From Acidisarcina polymorpha (GTDB lineage Bacteria > Acidobacteriota > Terriglobia > Terriglobales > Acidobacteriaceae): DNA of 64,000 nt. Below are positions 52,205 to 62,963 of this stretch, one piece after another (the first letter of the stretch is position 1; every line of letters begins with the position of its first letter). The notes beneath the pieces are model-generated. The model saw only the letters and a program-made list of their open reading frames with translations. It made no database searches and was not told where the DNA came from. The DNA lies in contig NZ_CP030840.1 in the NCBI RefSeq assembly GCF_003330725.1, positions 5,642,001-5,706,000 on the forward strand, written 5' to 3'. A program made the position numbers and the translations under genes.

Positions 52205-53747
52205 ATGGCAACGACAGAAATCAAGATCGCCCCTGAGCATGTTCACAAGGACACTCACTCTGACGTGCGTGTTCCCGATCCAAGTATCGTCATTATCTTT
52301 GGCGCTTCTGGGGACTTGACGAAGCGGAAGCTGCTACCGGCGCTTTTTTCACCTGGAACAAGCCGGACTGCTGCCGGATAATTTTGCCATCGTCGGAGTG
52401 GCGCGGCGTCCCCTTGAGGACTCATTCGCGGCCGATATGAAGGACGGGATCCTCAAATACGGCGGAGTTCAGGAAGGCGAGGAGCATCTCGATGAATTCA
52501 TTGCGAAGGTGAAATACCATGCGATGAACTTCGATGATGCGGTCGGGTACGACCAGTTGAACGAGTTGCTGCACAAGATCGATGAGGAGCACGGAACCAA
52601 GGGAAACCGGCTTTTTTATCTCGCGACTGCTCCGGAGTATTTCGCCGACATCATTGACCATCTGGGCGAGAAAGGTATGGCCAAGCCGAAGGAGGGGAAG
52701 GTCCGGGCGATCATCGAAAAACCGTTCGGTCACGACCTCGCGTCGGCTCGGGCGTTGAACGACAACATCAACACCGTCTTCGATGAACAGCAGATCTTCC
52801 GTATCGACCATTATCTGGGAAAGGAGACGGTGCAGAACGTCTTAGTCTTCCGCTTTGCGAATGGCATCTTCGAGCCCATATGGAACCGGAATTACATCGA
52901 CCACGTTGAGATTACGGCAGCTGAGAGTATCGGTATCGAGGGCCGCGGTCCCTTCTATGAGAAGGCGGGCGCATTGCGCGACGTCGTTCAGAATCACGTC
53001 ATGGAGCTGCTGTCTTTCGTCGCGATGGAACCGCCAGTGTCGTTCGAGGCCGATGCGGTCCGTGGAGAAAAGGTCAAAGTATGGCGGGCGATCAAGCCGA
53101 TCCCGGTGGAAGATACAGTACGCGGGCAATATGGGCCGGGAATGATCGGCCGGGAATCCGTGAAAGGGTACCGGGAGGAAGAAAGGGTCGATCCGAATTC
53201 GGTCACCGAGACCTTCGCCGCCGTGAAACTTGAGATCGAGAACTGGCGCTGGGCGGGTGTGCCTTTTTATATCCGCGCCGGGAAGCGGCTGGCAAAACGG
53301 ACGACCGAGGTAACGGTGGTCTTCAAGCAGCCCCCAATGCGGCTCTTCAACCAGACAGAAGGCGCGCCGTGCGATGAAATTCAGCCGAATCTGATTACCA
53401 TGCGCATTCAACCGGATGAGGGCATCTCTCTGCGCTTTGGCGCCAAGGTGCCGAGCACCGGTATGTCGGTCTGTCCGGTAGTGATGGACTTCAACTACGC
53501 CGCGGCTTTTGGGACATCGTCGGCGAACGGGTATGAGCGTTTGCTGCTCGATGCGATGCTGGGCGATGCAACCCTGTTTGCACATCGTGACGGGGTCGAG
53601 GCGACCTGGGCGCTCTACACGCCAGTGCTCGAGGCTTGGGCCAAGTCGCCGGCCAAGGATTTCCCCAACTATGCCAGCGGAACCTGGGGTCCAGCCGCGT
53701 CCGACGAGCTGATGCGGCGCGACGGACGTGAGTGGCAGCGGCTGTAG
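52205..53747 (+). pseudogene. zwf: Glucose-6-phosphate dehydrogenase, frameshifted in a T6 run
   Basis: Starting at the ATG at 52205, the first part reads SIVIIFGASGDLTKRKLLPA then LF, the Rossmann NADP site, and fails after a run of six T (52344-52349). The continuation HLEQAGLLPDNFAIVGVARR is in the next phase, so one T too many explains the break. The rest is a normal Zwf: RAIIEKPFGHDLASARALN, the active-site block FRIDHYLGKETVQN, ENWRWAGVPFYIRAGKRLAK, to a stop at 53747. Corrected length is about 513 residues, normal for the family. The enzyme oxidises glucose-6-phosphate to 6-phosphogluconolactone. A single homopolymer error in otherwise perfect sequence, in a housekeeping gene with intact pgl next to it, suggests a sequence artefact rather than loss. 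Confidence 0.92.
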
Positions 53748-53837
53748 CGGTTGAAATGCGCCTTTGCATCGGTAGGCGAGGGCGCACCAGCTGGGCTTTT
53801 CATTTCAATTCATCCTCACGGCCGGAGATTTGATCGA

Positions 53838-54635
53838 ATGTCTGTAACTATAGCGGTTACATACCGTGTTTTACCTACACCCGACGAGCTCGCTCGTGCG
53901 ATGGCCGAGAAAGTGCTCGAAGTTGCGCAGGCCGCAGTGTCGGCGCGAGGGGTCGCCCGCCTGGCAATCTCGGGTGGCAGTACGCCGAAGAGGTCGTTCG
54001 AGTTGCTGGCCGATCCCGAGCAGGGCTTTGTCAAGCAAATGCCCTGGGACAAGATCGATCTATTTTGGGTCGACGAGCGCTGTGTTCCTCCGGATGACAA
54101 GGACAGCAACTATCGAATGACCCGCGAGGCATTACTCAGCAAGGTGCCTTTGCCGCAGGAGCGAGTGTTCCGGATTGAAGGGGAGCTGGATCCGGAAGAC
54201 GCGGCGGCCCGGTATGAGTCGGCGATACGGAACCGCTTTCGGCTGGAAGGCGCCGAGCTGCCGACGTTTGACCTGGTAGCTCTTGGGATGGGCCCCGATG
54301 GGCACACTGCTTCGCTCTTCCCTCACACTGAGGGTCTGCACGAGCTTGGGCGAGTCGCCATCGCCAACCATGTTCCCCAAAAAGAAACTTGGCGGGTCAC
54401 GCTCACAGCACCGGTGATCAACCAAGGGCGCCAGGTCGTTTTTCTGATTGGGGGAGAGGATAAGGCAGAGGTATTGAGTCAAGTACTGTCGTCCAAGTAT
54501 GATCCCGAGACGTGGCCATCGCAATTGGTGCAGCCGAAGAACGGCTCGTTGCTGCTGCTGCTGGACCGTGCTGCGGCGGCGCTATTGCCGAAGACGGACG
54601 AGAGCGGTGAGGGACACCTGGAGATCCAAAGATGA
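53838..54635 (+). CDS. pgl: 6-Phosphogluconolactonase
   Basis: 265 residues from the ATG at 53838 (GGAG about 12 bases upstream); an earlier in-frame start at 53751 adds nothing family-like. SugarP-isomerase fold with the lactonase motifs ARLAISGGSTPKRSFELLA, IDLFWVDERCVPPDDKDSNY, FDLVALGMGPDGHTASLFPH and WRVTLTAPVINQGRQVVFLI. It hydrolyses 6-phosphogluconolactone, the Zwf product, to 6-phosphogluconate. It is 90 bases after zwf and overlaps glk by 4 bases (ATGA). The next enzyme of the pathway, 6-phosphogluconate dehydrogenase (gnd), is not in the window. Confidence 0.95.
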   Translation: MSVTIAVTYRVLPTPDELARAMAEKVLEVAQAAVSARGVARLAISGGSTPKRSFELLADPEQGFVKQMPWDKIDLFWVDERCVPPDDKDSNYRMTREALLSKVPLPQERVFRIEGELDPEDAAARYESAIRNRFRLEGAELPTFDLVALGMGPDGHTASLFPHTEGLHELGRVAIANHVPQKETWRVTLTAPVINQGRQVVFLIGGEDKAEVLSQVLSSKYDPETWPSQLVQPKNGSLLLLLDRAAAALLPKTDESGEGHLEIQR

Positions 54636-55669
54636 TTCTCGCCGGTGATGTGGGCGGTACGAAGGTCCACCTGGCTCTTTATGGTTTCGCGCAAGGCAGT
54701 CTTTCGCATATTCGCGATGAGAAGTATCCCGCGCATGAATATTCAGGACTGGCGGACATCGTTTCGAAGTTTCTTGCCGAGGGAAAAGATTCCGGCGATG
54801 AGGTGACCGCTGCTTGTTTCGGCGTGCCTGGTCCGGTGCAGGATGGGCGCCTGCGGCTCACCAACCTTCCCTGGGATCTCGATAGCAGGGAACTCGCACG
54901 ATCGCTGAAGATCGAGCATATCTTTCTGATCAACGACCTTGAAGCGAACGGCTATGGAATCCCGGAGCTGAGTTCCGAGCAGATTTCCGTGTTGAGCGGA
55001 GGCGATCCCACGGCTAGGGGCCATCGCGGTCTGGTTTCTGCAGGAACCGGATTAGGCGAGGCTGTCCTGGTCTGGACTGGCGGCCACCACTTGCCACTGG
55101 CTTCAGAAGGCGGCCACACGGATTTCGCCCCGCGCAACGAGGTCGAGATTGAATTGCTCCGCTATCTCTGGAAGCGTCTCGGCGGCAGAGTGAGCTACGA
55201 ACGCGTGGTCTCCGGCATCGGGTTGAAAAATGTCTACGCCTTCCTGCGCGACGAACGAGGTTTGGAAGAGCCGGCATGGTTGAAGGAGCGGATGGCGACT
55301 GAGGATCCGAATGCAGTAATCGGGGAGGTCGGAGAACAGGGCGGAAACGAATTGTGTACGCAGACCCTCGAGATCTTTACTTCAGCATACGGAGCAGAGG
55401 CCGGCAATCTCGCCCTGAAGATCCTTGCCAACGGAGGCATCTATCTGGGCGGCGGGATCGCGCCGAAGATCCTCAAGACTATGCAGAGCGGGGTCTTCAT
55501 GAAGGCTTTTACCGATAAGGGACGCATGCGGCATCTGCTCGAGAAGATGCCGGTGCGGATCATTCTGGAGAGCCGGGCTGCGTTGATGGGAGCGGCTGCC
55601 TATGCCGAAGAGCGTGCCGCGGAGATCAGCGGTCGATCGGTACGGGCGGCGTCGGTGCAGTTTTCTTAA
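54632..55669 (+). CDS. glk: Glucokinase (Glk family)
   Basis: 345 residues of the bacterial Glk family (not ROK). ATP-binding phosphate loop LAGDVGGTKVHLALYG at the N-terminus, CFGVPGPVQDGRLRLTNLPW, catalytic aspartate in FLINDLEANGYGI, GLVSAGTGLGEAVLVW, SEGGHTDFAPRNEVEIELLR, and the glycine-rich GGIYLGGGIAPKI near the C-terminus. It phosphorylates glucose with ATP in the cytoplasm, giving the substrate of Zwf. The start overlaps pgl by 4 bases, so expression is coupled. With the GH15 protein upstream, the cluster forms a glucose-to-pentose-phosphate module. Confidence 0.95.
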   Translation: MILAGDVGGTKVHLALYGFAQGSLSHIRDEKYPAHEYSGLADIVSKFLAEGKDSGDEVTAACFGVPGPVQDGRLRLTNLPWDLDSRELARSLKIEHIFLINDLEANGYGIPELSSEQISVLSGGDPTARGHRGLVSAGTGLGEAVLVWTGGHHLPLASEGGHTDFAPRNEVEIELLRYLWKRLGGRVSYERVVSGIGLKNVYAFLRDERGLEEPAWLKERMATEDPNAVIGEVGEQGGNELCTQTLEIFTSAYGAEAGNLALKILANGGIYLGGGIAPKILKTMQSGVFMKAFTDKGRMRHLLEKMPVRIILESRAALMGAAAYAEERAAEISGRSVRAASVQFS

Positions 55670-55702
55670 GTCCTTTATGCTTCGAGCACTGTCTAATTCT
55701 CT

Positions 55703-56095
55703 ATGAAGCTACCGCATAGAAGTTCCTTGTTTCAGGATGTGCTCCGGGCCTGCGTTATGACTGCGATAGCGGTCACCCTCATCACCATCCCTCGTGTCGC
55801 TTCAGCACATGCGGTGTTGATGCGCTCTTTGCCGGCAGCAAATTCAACTGTCCATGGCCCCGATGTGCCGGTGACGATCCAATTTAATTCCCGGGTCGAT
55901 AGCGCGAGGTCGACGCTGCTTTTGAGTATGCCCGGTGGCGAAGCGAAGCCGCTTGTTCTGGAGAAGCAGACTGCGCCGGACACTTTGACAACGCATGCTA
56001 CGCAGCTGACCCCGGGCAAGTATGCGATTCGCTGGCAGGTACTGGCCACGGATGGCCACATTACACGCGGGCAAATTTCTTTTGCTGTGCAATAG
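55703..56095 (+). CDS. CopC-domain copper-binding periplasmic protein
   Basis: 130 residues with a signal peptide ending near ASA. The mature protein begins HAVLMRSLPAANSTV, placing a histidine at the N-terminus as in CopC Cu(II) sites. A second conserved histidine lies in TDGHITRGQISFAV at the C-terminus, and VTIQFNSRVD matches the family beta-sandwich. CopC binds copper in the periplasm and hands it to the membrane protein CopD, which is encoded next. It is 33 bases downstream of glk but functionally unrelated to it. Confidence 0.9.
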   Translation: MKLPHRSSLFQDVLRACVMTAIAVTLITIPRVASAHAVLMRSLPAANSTVHGPDVPVTIQFNSRVDSARSTLLLSMPGGEAKPLVLEKQTAPDTLTTHATQLTPGKYAIRWQVLATDGHITRGQISFAVQ

Positions 56096-56251
56096 CATCT
56101 GTTTTCCTATCGCTCACTACTCTCCAAAACAGCTTCAGCGTCGTCTTCGGACCGAAGAAAAACCGCGCCGCAGGGAGTCGCCGGGCAAGGCCCCCATTGC
56201 GAATGACCTTTCGTTCATTTGTCCAGTATGCTTCCAGACTGAGGGACCTCA

Positions 56252-57871
56252 TTGATTTGGCTTTTGCGCGACTTTGATCTGCTGTCAGTGCTGATCCGGG
56301 GTGTGGCGCTTTCTTTCGAAGTGCTGACGTTGGGCGGGATCGCTTTTCTGTTGATCGCGGGTTTGCGCGCAAATGCGAGCGAGCCGGTGCGACGGGGCTG
56401 CTGGCGCGGAATCCGCTGGGCTGCAACTGGGCTATTCCTGGCAGAAATTGCCTCGGTTGGAATTGACACTGCCATCCTGATGGGCGGTTCTGCGCTCCAC
56501 TTTGCTGACGTTGTGGCGGCACCGTACTTCATCGCTGGCACAATTGCGGCCTTGGCCACTCTCGCTGTTGTAACCTGTGCGGCATTTAGAGGCCGTATCG
56601 CCACTTTGCTATTAGGGCCCTTGGCGATTCTGATTTTGCTGGCCGCGGTTGCGGGCAGTCACGCGGTTTCGCGCATGGATCATCGAGTCGCCTTAGTAGC
56701 ATTGACTGCTGCTCATCACGTGGGCGCTGCCATATGGATTGGGGCGATTCCGTTTCTGTTGATTGGCATGCGACGGTCTGAAGACGTGGGCGAAGCCAAG
56801 CGTCTGCTGGTGAAGTTCTCTCCGATGGCGATTGCGGGAGCGGGGATGCTGCTGCTGGGCGGTATCGGTATGGGCTGGGTCTATTTGGGTGTTTCGGCCG
56901 ACAAGTCGCTGAGTGGCCTGTATGGAACGGCCTACGGCGTGATGCTGCTGGCCAAGATCTACTTGTTGGTGCTGATTGTGACGCTGGGCGCGGGGAACTT
57001 CTTCCTTGTCCGAAGGATTGAAACTGCGCCGGAGAGTCTCCTGCGGCGGCTTCGGCGTTTCGGTGAAGCAGAGATCGGGTTGGCGTTCACCGCCATCCTG
57101 GCAGCGGCTTCGATGACTTCACAGCCGCCGGCCGTCGACTTACCCGCCGACCGGGCGACGCTTGCAGAGATTGGAGCGAGGTTTCGGCCGGAATGGCCGC
57201 GATTGACCAGCCCCTCATTCGCCGAACTGGCGCCATCGACGCCAATCCAAATTGCGGTGAAGGAGATGCAATTCAATGGAGCTTCAGCTCCGAGCGATAG
57301 CAACGACGAGGCGTGGTCGGAGTACAACCATCACTGGGCTGGCTTGATCGTCCTGGCGGCAGGAATCTTCGCGTTGCTAAGCCGGCTTCCCAGGACAAGA
57401 TGGGCGCGAAACTGGCCGCTGGTGTTTGCCGGGTTGGCGGTATTTATCGTGCTCCGCGCCGATCCTGACTGCTGGCCTCTGGGTCCACGCTCATTCTGGG
57501 CGAGCTTTTACGCGCCAGACGTATTGCAACACCGCTTGTACGCATTGTTGATCTTGGCGTTCGCCGCATTTGAGTGGGGAGTACAGACGGAAAGGCTCCA
57601 TTCCAAAAGTGCCACCATGGTGTTTCCGGTGCTTTGTGCGGTTGCTGGCGCGTTGCTGCTTACCCATAACCACTCGATCGGCAACGTGAAAGAGGAGTTG
57701 CTCGCCGAGATGAGCCACACGCCGATTGCCTTGCTGGGAGCCACGGCGGGCTGGAGTCGCTGGCTGGAGCTGCGATTGCCGGGTCAGAAGGAGTCGAGGC
57801 TCGCGTCCTTTGTTTGGCCGGCATCCCTAATATTGGTGGGCCTGGTGCTGCTGAATTACCGCGAGTCTTGA
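56252..57871 (+). CDS. CopD-like copper transport membrane protein
   Basis: 539 residues with about 12 hydrophobic segments. The CopD core includes ALTAAHHVGAAIWIGAIPFL and LLVKFSPMAIAGAGMLLLGG, with the paired histidines and the WIGAIPFLL loop that characterise the family; a second half (about 355-535) contains a further set of membrane helices and conserved histidines (THNHSIGNVKEELLAEMSH). It would import or handle copper with the CopC-like protein encoded 156 bases upstream. TTG at 56252 is the start, backed by GAGGG seven bases upstream. Length exceeds Pseudomonas CopD (about 310), because of the extra C-terminal membrane half, so it is a two-part variant. Confidence 0.85.
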   Translation: MIWLLRDFDLLSVLIRGVALSFEVLTLGGIAFLLIAGLRANASEPVRRGCWRGIRWAATGLFLAEIASVGIDTAILMGGSALHFADVVAAPYFIAGTIAALATLAVVTCAAFRGRIATLLLGPLAILILLAAVAGSHAVSRMDHRVALVALTAAHHVGAAIWIGAIPFLLIGMRRSEDVGEAKRLLVKFSPMAIAGAGMLLLGGIGMGWVYLGVSADKSLSGLYGTAYGVMLLAKIYLLVLIVTLGAGNFFLVRRIETAPESLLRRLRRFGEAEIGLAFTAILAAASMTSQPPAVDLPADRATLAEIGARFRPEWPRLTSPSFAELAPSTPIQIAVKEMQFNGASAPSDSNDEAWSEYNHHWAGLIVLAAGIFALLSRLPRTRWARNWPLVFAGLAVFIVLRADPDCWPLGPRSFWASFYAPDVLQHRLYALLILAFAAFEWGVQTERLHSKSATMVFPVLCAVAGALLLTHNHSIGNVKEELLAEMSHTPIALLGATAGWSRWLELRLPGQKESRLASFVWPASLILVGLVLLNYRES

Positions 57872-58361
57872 GCGCAAAACTGTCTCGAAGCGAAGACCGC
57901 TGACTGAGCGAGCAGGTGTCCAGTTTACTCCAGTCCTTTGACGTATTTCTGAAGAGAATTAGCCTGGCCCAAAGCATTGCGGAGCCTGCCTCCGTCGTGA
58001 GTTCAAGGAAGGGCACTGACGGCACCCGCAGGGTGCGCGATTCTATGTTTCCGGCTCCGGAAAAGAATGGACATGTGGCTCCACTTCGTCCCGCATTCTT
58101 GTTATATTTAGAGACTCACCAAGTTTTCATATTCAACACCCAACTGGGGCCCTGGTTTAGTCGATTTCGGCTTCTTCGAGAGCGCGGCAGCAGCCTCAGG
58201 GGAGTAGATCAGTCTCTCCAGCAATTCGCTACCGGTGTAGACCACAGGCGACGGTCGCCTGGCCATTTCCCTGAAGAAAGGCCAGCAAGGTCTTTTCCGG
58301 GAGTCACAGGTATTGCGAAGATGCTCAGCTGCACTCTCGCAAAGCACGGCAGAAGGACACG
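57872..58361. other. Long gltB leader region, no confident gene
   Basis: About 490 bases separate copD-like and gltB. No RNA fold was recognised. A minus-strand frame (58108-58374) includes a plausible-looking stretch GSELLERLIYSPEAAAALSK, but it overlaps the gltB start and lacks a good ribosome site, so it is not called. A TATATT at about 58103 could be part of a promoter, but no matching -35 was found. Confidence 0.5.
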
Positions 58362-61300
58362 ATGCAGAATTCATCTCAATCTCCAGGTCTCCCTCCGGCG
58401 CAGGGATTGTACGATCCGCGCAATGAGCACGACAACTGTGGCATGGGCTTTGTCGCGAACATGCGCGGCGAGAAGAGCCACCAGATGATCGAGATGGGTA
58501 TTGAGGTGCTCATTCGCCTGACCCACCGCGGCGCATCGGGATGCGATCCGGAGACCGGAGATGGCGCCGGGATCCTGATTCAGATCCCGCATGAATTCTT
58601 TGCCGCCGAATGTCAAAGCTGCGGGTTTACGCTGCCCGAACCCGGAGCCTACGCGGTCGGCATGGTTTTCTTGCCGGTCGGCAAGCACCAGCGGTTGCAG
58701 TGTGAGGGGATTGTTGAGCGGATTATCCGCGAAGAGGGGCTGACCGTGCTGGGTTGGCGTGATATTCCGTGTGATGGCGATGCCATTGGACGTGAGGCGA
58801 GGTCGACGCAGCCGTATATTCAACAGGTTTTTCTAGGGCGTCCGGAAGATTGGGATGAGGGTCATTTCGAGCGCAAGTTGTATGTCACTCGCAAGCGTAT
58901 CGAGCACGAGATCGCCAGCTCTGAAATAGAAGATCGGCACTTCTTTTACATTCCTTCGTTTTCTTCGCGAACCATCGTCTACAAGGGATTGTTGCTGGCG
59001 CCGCAGATTGCGAATTTCTACGGCGAACTAGCGGATCCGCGGGTAAAGAGCGCGTTGTGCGTGGTCCACCAGCGATTCTCCACCAACACCTTTCCAAGTT
59101 GGCCTTTGGCACACCCGTATCGCTACATAGCGCACAACGGGGAGATCAACACGCTGCGCGGCAACGTGAACTGGATGAAGGCGCGCGAGTCCCTGCTGGC
59201 GTCGCCGCTCTTCGGCGAGGATATGCAGAAGCTCTTCCCGATTGTCACGGAAGGGGGGAGCGATTCGGCCGCCTTTGATAGCGCGGTTGAACTGCTTTTT
59301 CAATCCGGGCGTTCCTTGCCCCATGTGATGGCCATGTTGATTCCTGAGGCGTGGTCGGGCAATCCGCATATGGACGCCGACCGGCAGGCGTTCTATGAAT
59401 ACCACGCCTCACTGATGGAGCCGTGGGATGGCCCGGCGGCGATGGCCTTTACTGATGGCCGGCTGGTCGGCGCCATGCTCGATCGGAATGGCCTGAGGCC
59501 CGGCCGCTATGTAGTGACGAACGACGATATCGTAGTGCTGGCTTCGGAAGCGGGGGTGGTCGATATTCCTGCAGAGAAGGTTCGCCAGAAGGGAAGATTG
59601 CAACCGGGCAAGATGTTCCTGGTTGACACTGTGGCCGGCCGGATCATTCCGGACGAGGAGCTCAAGGAAAAGCTGACCTCGCGTCAGCCCTACGCAGAGT
59701 GGATCAGGGAAAATCAGATTACGCTCGAGCAGATGGCCGAGCCGGGCCGCGTCCATGCGCTCGAACCGGGGACCCTGCAATCGCGGCAGCGCGCCTTTGG
59801 CTATACCGAAGAAGACCTGAAGATGATCCTGGCGCCGATGGCGGCGAAGGGCGAAGAGCCGGTCGGCTCCATGGGGACGGATACTCCGCTTGCCTGCCTT
59901 TCCGACCGGCCGCAGCTGCTCTTCAACTACTTCAAGCAATTGTTTGCGCAAGTAACGAATCCGCCCATCGACCCGATCCGCGAAGAGATGGTGATGTCGC
60001 TGATCAGCTATATCGGCACCGAACGGAACATTCTCGAAGAGACCCCGCGGAACTGCCATACGCTCAAAATGCCGCAGCCGGTACTGACGAACCGTGAGCT
60101 GGAACAACTGCGCCGGGTCTCGACTGGCGATCTGCTGGCGACAACGCTGGTCGGCTTGTTCCGTTCCCAGGATGGGGAAGCGGGGCTTAAGCGGGGTCTC
60201 GAAGAGCTCTGCCAGCGCGCCTCCCTGATGGTCCGCAACGGCTATACGCTTTTGATCATCAGCGATCGCGGCGTCGATAAGCAGTCCGCGCCCATCCCGA
60301 GCTTGTTGGCTTTGGCAGCGGTCCACAACCTGCTGGTTCGTGAAGGTACCCGGACTCAAGTGGCACTGATTATCGAGTCGGGAGAGCCTCGCGAGGTCAT
60401 GCATTTTGCTCTGCTGATCGGGTACGGCGCGAGTGCAGTGAATCCTTATCTGGCCATTGAATCGATCGAGAGCCTGGCGAACCAGGGACGCCTTCCAGGG
60501 ACCACTCCGGCTAAGGCGGTCGCCAACTTTATTAAGGGCATTAATAAAGGGCTGCTGAAGACTTTTTCAAAGATGGGCGTGTCGACGCTTCAGAGTTATC
60601 GCGGCGCTCAGATCTTCGAAGCGATCGGCTTGAGCCGGGAGTTGATCGATAGCTATTTCGCCGGGACGGTGTCGCGGATAGAAGGCGTGGGACTGGGTGT
60701 GCTGGCGCAGGAAGCGCGGATGCGCCACGAGTACGCGTTTCAACCGGTTTCGAAATCGGAGACCGAGCTTTCCGTTGGCGGGGCGTATCAATTCCGCGTC
60801 GATGGCGAATATCACTCGTTAAATCCGCTGACTATCAGCAAGCTGCAGCATGCCGTCCGGGCCTCCAATCCTCAGACCTTTAAGGAGTACACCGACCTCA
60901 TCGACGAGCAGAACAAGACGCTCTGCACGCTGCGCGGACTGATGAAGATCAAGCTGGCGAAGACGCCGCTTCCACTGGAGGAGATCGAGCCGGCTACGGA
61001 GATCGTCAAGCGCTTCATGACCGGCGCGATGTCGTTTGGCTCGATCAGCAAGGAAGCGCATGAGACGCTGGCCATTGCCATGAACCGCATCGGCGGAAAA
61101 TCGAACACTGGCGAGGGCGGAGAAGACGAAGAGCGCTTCACTCCGGACGCCAACGGCGATTTGCGGCGCAGCGCGGTCAAACAGATCGCCTCCGGACGGT
61201 TTGGTGTCACCACGAACTATCTGGTGCATGCCGATGAGTTGCAGATCAAGATGGCGCAGGGTGCAAAGCCGGGAGAGGGTGGTCAGCTGCCCGGGCACAA

Positions 61301-62963
61301 GGTCGATGAGGTGATCGCCCGGCTGCGGCATTCGACGCCGGGAGTGACGTTGATCTCGCCTCCGCCGCATCACGATATTTATTCGATCGAAGATCTCTCG
61401 CAGTTGATCTTCGACTTGAAAAACGTGAACCCGTCTGCACGCATCGCGGTCAAGCTGGTTGCCGAGGTGGGTGTGGGGACCGTAGCCGCGGGCGTTTCGA
61501 AGGCCCATGCTGACGTCGTGCTGGTCAGCGGCGATACCGGCGGGACGGGCGCGGCGCCGCTCAGCTCGCTCAAGCATGCCGGTATTCCGTGGGAGCTAGG
61601 GCTGGCTGAGACGCAGCAGGTGCTGCTGTTGAATGACCTTCGCAGCCGGATTCGGGTCCAGACCGACGGCAAGCTTCAGACCGGCCGGGACGTGGTGATC
61701 GCGACGTTGCTCGGGGCCGAGGAATTCGGCTTCGCAACAGCTCCGCTGATCGCGATGGGTTGCATCATGATGCGCAAATGCCACTTGAACACCTGTCCTG
61801 TCGGCATTGCGACTCAGGACCCGGTGCTGCGGCAACACTTCGCGGGGCAGCCGGAACATGTCATTAATTTCTTCTTCTATATCGCCGAGCAGGTCAGGGA
61901 ACTGATGGCGCAGATCGGCTTTCGCACTATGGACGAGATGGTTGGCCGTGTGGACCGGTTAGAGACCCGGCCCGCGATTGCCCACTGGAAGGCCAGCGGT
62001 CTCGATCTCTCGCAAATCCTGTACAACCCACCTCTACCCGAGCGGGTGAAGCGCCACTGCGTACACAAGCAAGACCATGGTCTCGATTCGGTACTCGATC
62101 TGCAGCTGATTGAGATGGCCAAGGACGCGCTTGAGAACGGAGCGCCGGTTGAGGCCAAGCTGACAATTCGGAATGTTCATCGTTCAGTAGGGGCAATGTT
62201 AGGCGGCGAGATCGCGCGCAGGTATGGGTCAGAGGGTCTGCCAGACGAGACGGTTCGCTTCTGGTTCCGTGGCTCGGCGGGACAGAGTTTCGCAGCCTTC
62301 CTGCCACGGGGTGTCACGCTGACGCTCGAAGGCGAGGCCAACGATTATGTTGGCAAGGGGCTGTCCGGCGGCCGGGTGGTCATCTATCCGCCAAAGAATT
62401 CGGGCTTCCTGCCGGAAGAGAGCATTCTGGCCGGGAACGTGGTGCTCTACGGGGCTACCAGCGGCGAAGTCTTCTTGAACGGGGTTGCTGGCGAGCGTTT
62501 TGCAGTCCGTAACTCCGGGGCATCGGCGGTGGTGGAGGGTGTTGGCGATCACGGCTGTGAGTACATGACCAACGGGCTGGTGGTGGTGCTCGGCGCCTGC
62601 GGACGAAACTTTGCCGCTGGGATGAGCGGCGGGGTGGCCTATGTGCTGGATGAGTCGGGCGAGTTCGCCCGTACGCAGTGCAATCAGGCCTCAGTCGATT
62701 TGGAAGCAATCACCGAAGCGGATGATATCGGGACGCTCAGAAATTGGATCGAGCGGCACCTGGGACTCACCGGGAGCCCGCGAGCTGCGTGGATTCTGGA
62801 TAATTGGAGTTCCACCCTGCCTAAGTTTGTCAAGGTCTTCCCTCATGAACTAAGGCGGGTGTTGAGCGCTGCCCGCGAAAAACAGTCCTCAACCCTCGAG
62901 CCGCAACATGCCGGAGTGCTGGTCGCATCCGCAGCCGGAACAGAGCAGGTGCAGCATGGCTAA
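58362..62963 (+). CDS. gltB: Glutamate synthase (NADPH) large subunit
   Basis: 1533 residues, full family length. A short propeptide precedes the nucleophile C26 in [13 protein letters not shown], which must be freed to become N-terminal for the glutamine amidotransferase domain (about 26-430). A central domain follows, then the FMN-binding synthase barrel (about 810-1190: [53 protein letters not shown]) with the 3Fe-4S cysteines in [19 protein letters not shown], and a C-terminal beta-helix domain (about 1230-1480, [12 protein letters not shown]). It makes two glutamates from glutamine and 2-oxoglutarate. AAGGA precedes the ATG. It overlaps gltD by 8 bases. Confidence 0.97.
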   Translation: MQNSSQSPGLPPAQGLYDPRNEHDNCGMGFVANMRGEKSHQMIEMGIEVLIRLTHRGASGCDPETGDGAGILIQIPHEFFAAECQSCGFTLPEPGAYAVGMVFLPVGKHQRLQCEGIVERIIREEGLTVLGWRDIPCDGDAIGREARSTQPYIQQVFLGRPEDWDEGHFERKLYVTRKRIEHEIASSEIEDRHFFYIPSFSSRTIVYKGLLLAPQIANFYGELADPRVKSALCVVHQRFSTNTFPSWPLAHPYRYIAHNGEINTLRGNVNWMKARESLLASPLFGEDMQKLFPIVTEGGSDSAAFDSAVELLFQSGRSLPHVMAMLIPEAWSGNPHMDADRQAFYEYHASLMEPWDGPAAMAFTDGRLVGAMLDRNGLRPGRYVVTNDDIVVLASEAGVVDIPAEKVRQKGRLQPGKMFLVDTVAGRIIPDEELKEKLTSRQPYAEWIRENQITLEQMAEPGRVHALEPGTLQSRQRAFGYTEEDLKMILAPMAAKGEEPVGSMGTDTPLACLSDRPQLLFNYFKQLFAQVTNPPIDPIREEMVMSLISYIGTERNILEETPRNCHTLKMPQPVLTNRELEQLRRVSTGDLLATTLVGLFRSQDGEAGLKRGLEELCQRASLMVRNGYTLLIISDRGVDKQSAPIPSLLALAAVHNLLVREGTRTQVALIIESGEPREVMHFALLIGYGASAVNPYLAIESIESLANQGRLPGTTPAKAVANFIKGINKGLLKTFSKMGVSTLQSYRGAQIFEAIGLSRELIDSYFAGTVSRIEGVGLGVLAQEARMRHEYAFQPVSKSETELSVGGAYQFRVDGEYHSLNPLTISKLQHAVRASNPQTFKEYTDLIDEQNKTLCTLRGLMKIKLAKTPLPLEEIEPATEIVKRFMTGAMSFGSISKEAHETLAIAMNRIGGKSNTGEGGEDEERFTPDANGDLRRSAVKQIASGRFGVTTNYLVHADELQIKMAQGAKPGEGGQLPGHKVDEVIARLRHSTPGVTLISPPPHHDIYSIEDLSQLIFDLKNVNPSARIAVKLVAEVGVGTVAAGVSKAHADVVLVSGDTGGTGAAPLSSLKHAGIPWELGLAETQQVLLLNDLRSRIRVQTDGKLQTGRDVVIATLLGAEEFGFATAPLIAMGCIMMRKCHLNTCPVGIATQDPVLRQHFAGQPEHVINFFFYIAEQVRELMAQIGFRTMDEMVGRVDRLETRPAIAHWKASGLDLSQILYNPPLPERVKRHCVHKQDHGLDSVLDLQLIEMAKDALENGAPVEAKLTIRNVHRSVGAMLGGEIARRYGSEGLPDETVRFWFRGSAGQSFAAFLPRGVTLTLEGEANDYVGKGLSGGRVVIYPPKNSGFLPEESILAGNVVLYGATSGEVFLNGVAGERFAVRNSGASAVVEGVGDHGCEYMTNGLVVVLGACGRNFAAGMSGGVAYVLDESGEFARTQCNQASVDLEAITEADDIGTLRNWIERHLGLTGSPRAAWILDNWSSTLPKFVKVFPHELRRVLSAAREKQSSTLEPQHAGVLVASAAGTEQVQHG

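Noticed and set aside
58108-58374. Minus-strand small frame with a plausible helical segment before gltB
   Set aside because: It overlaps the gltB start, the internal ATG has a ribosome-like sequence too close to it, and no homologous family was recognised.
59409-60404. Minus-strand open frame of 331 codons inside gltB
   Set aside because: Antisense to the conserved amidotransferase and central domains; no recognisable protein family.
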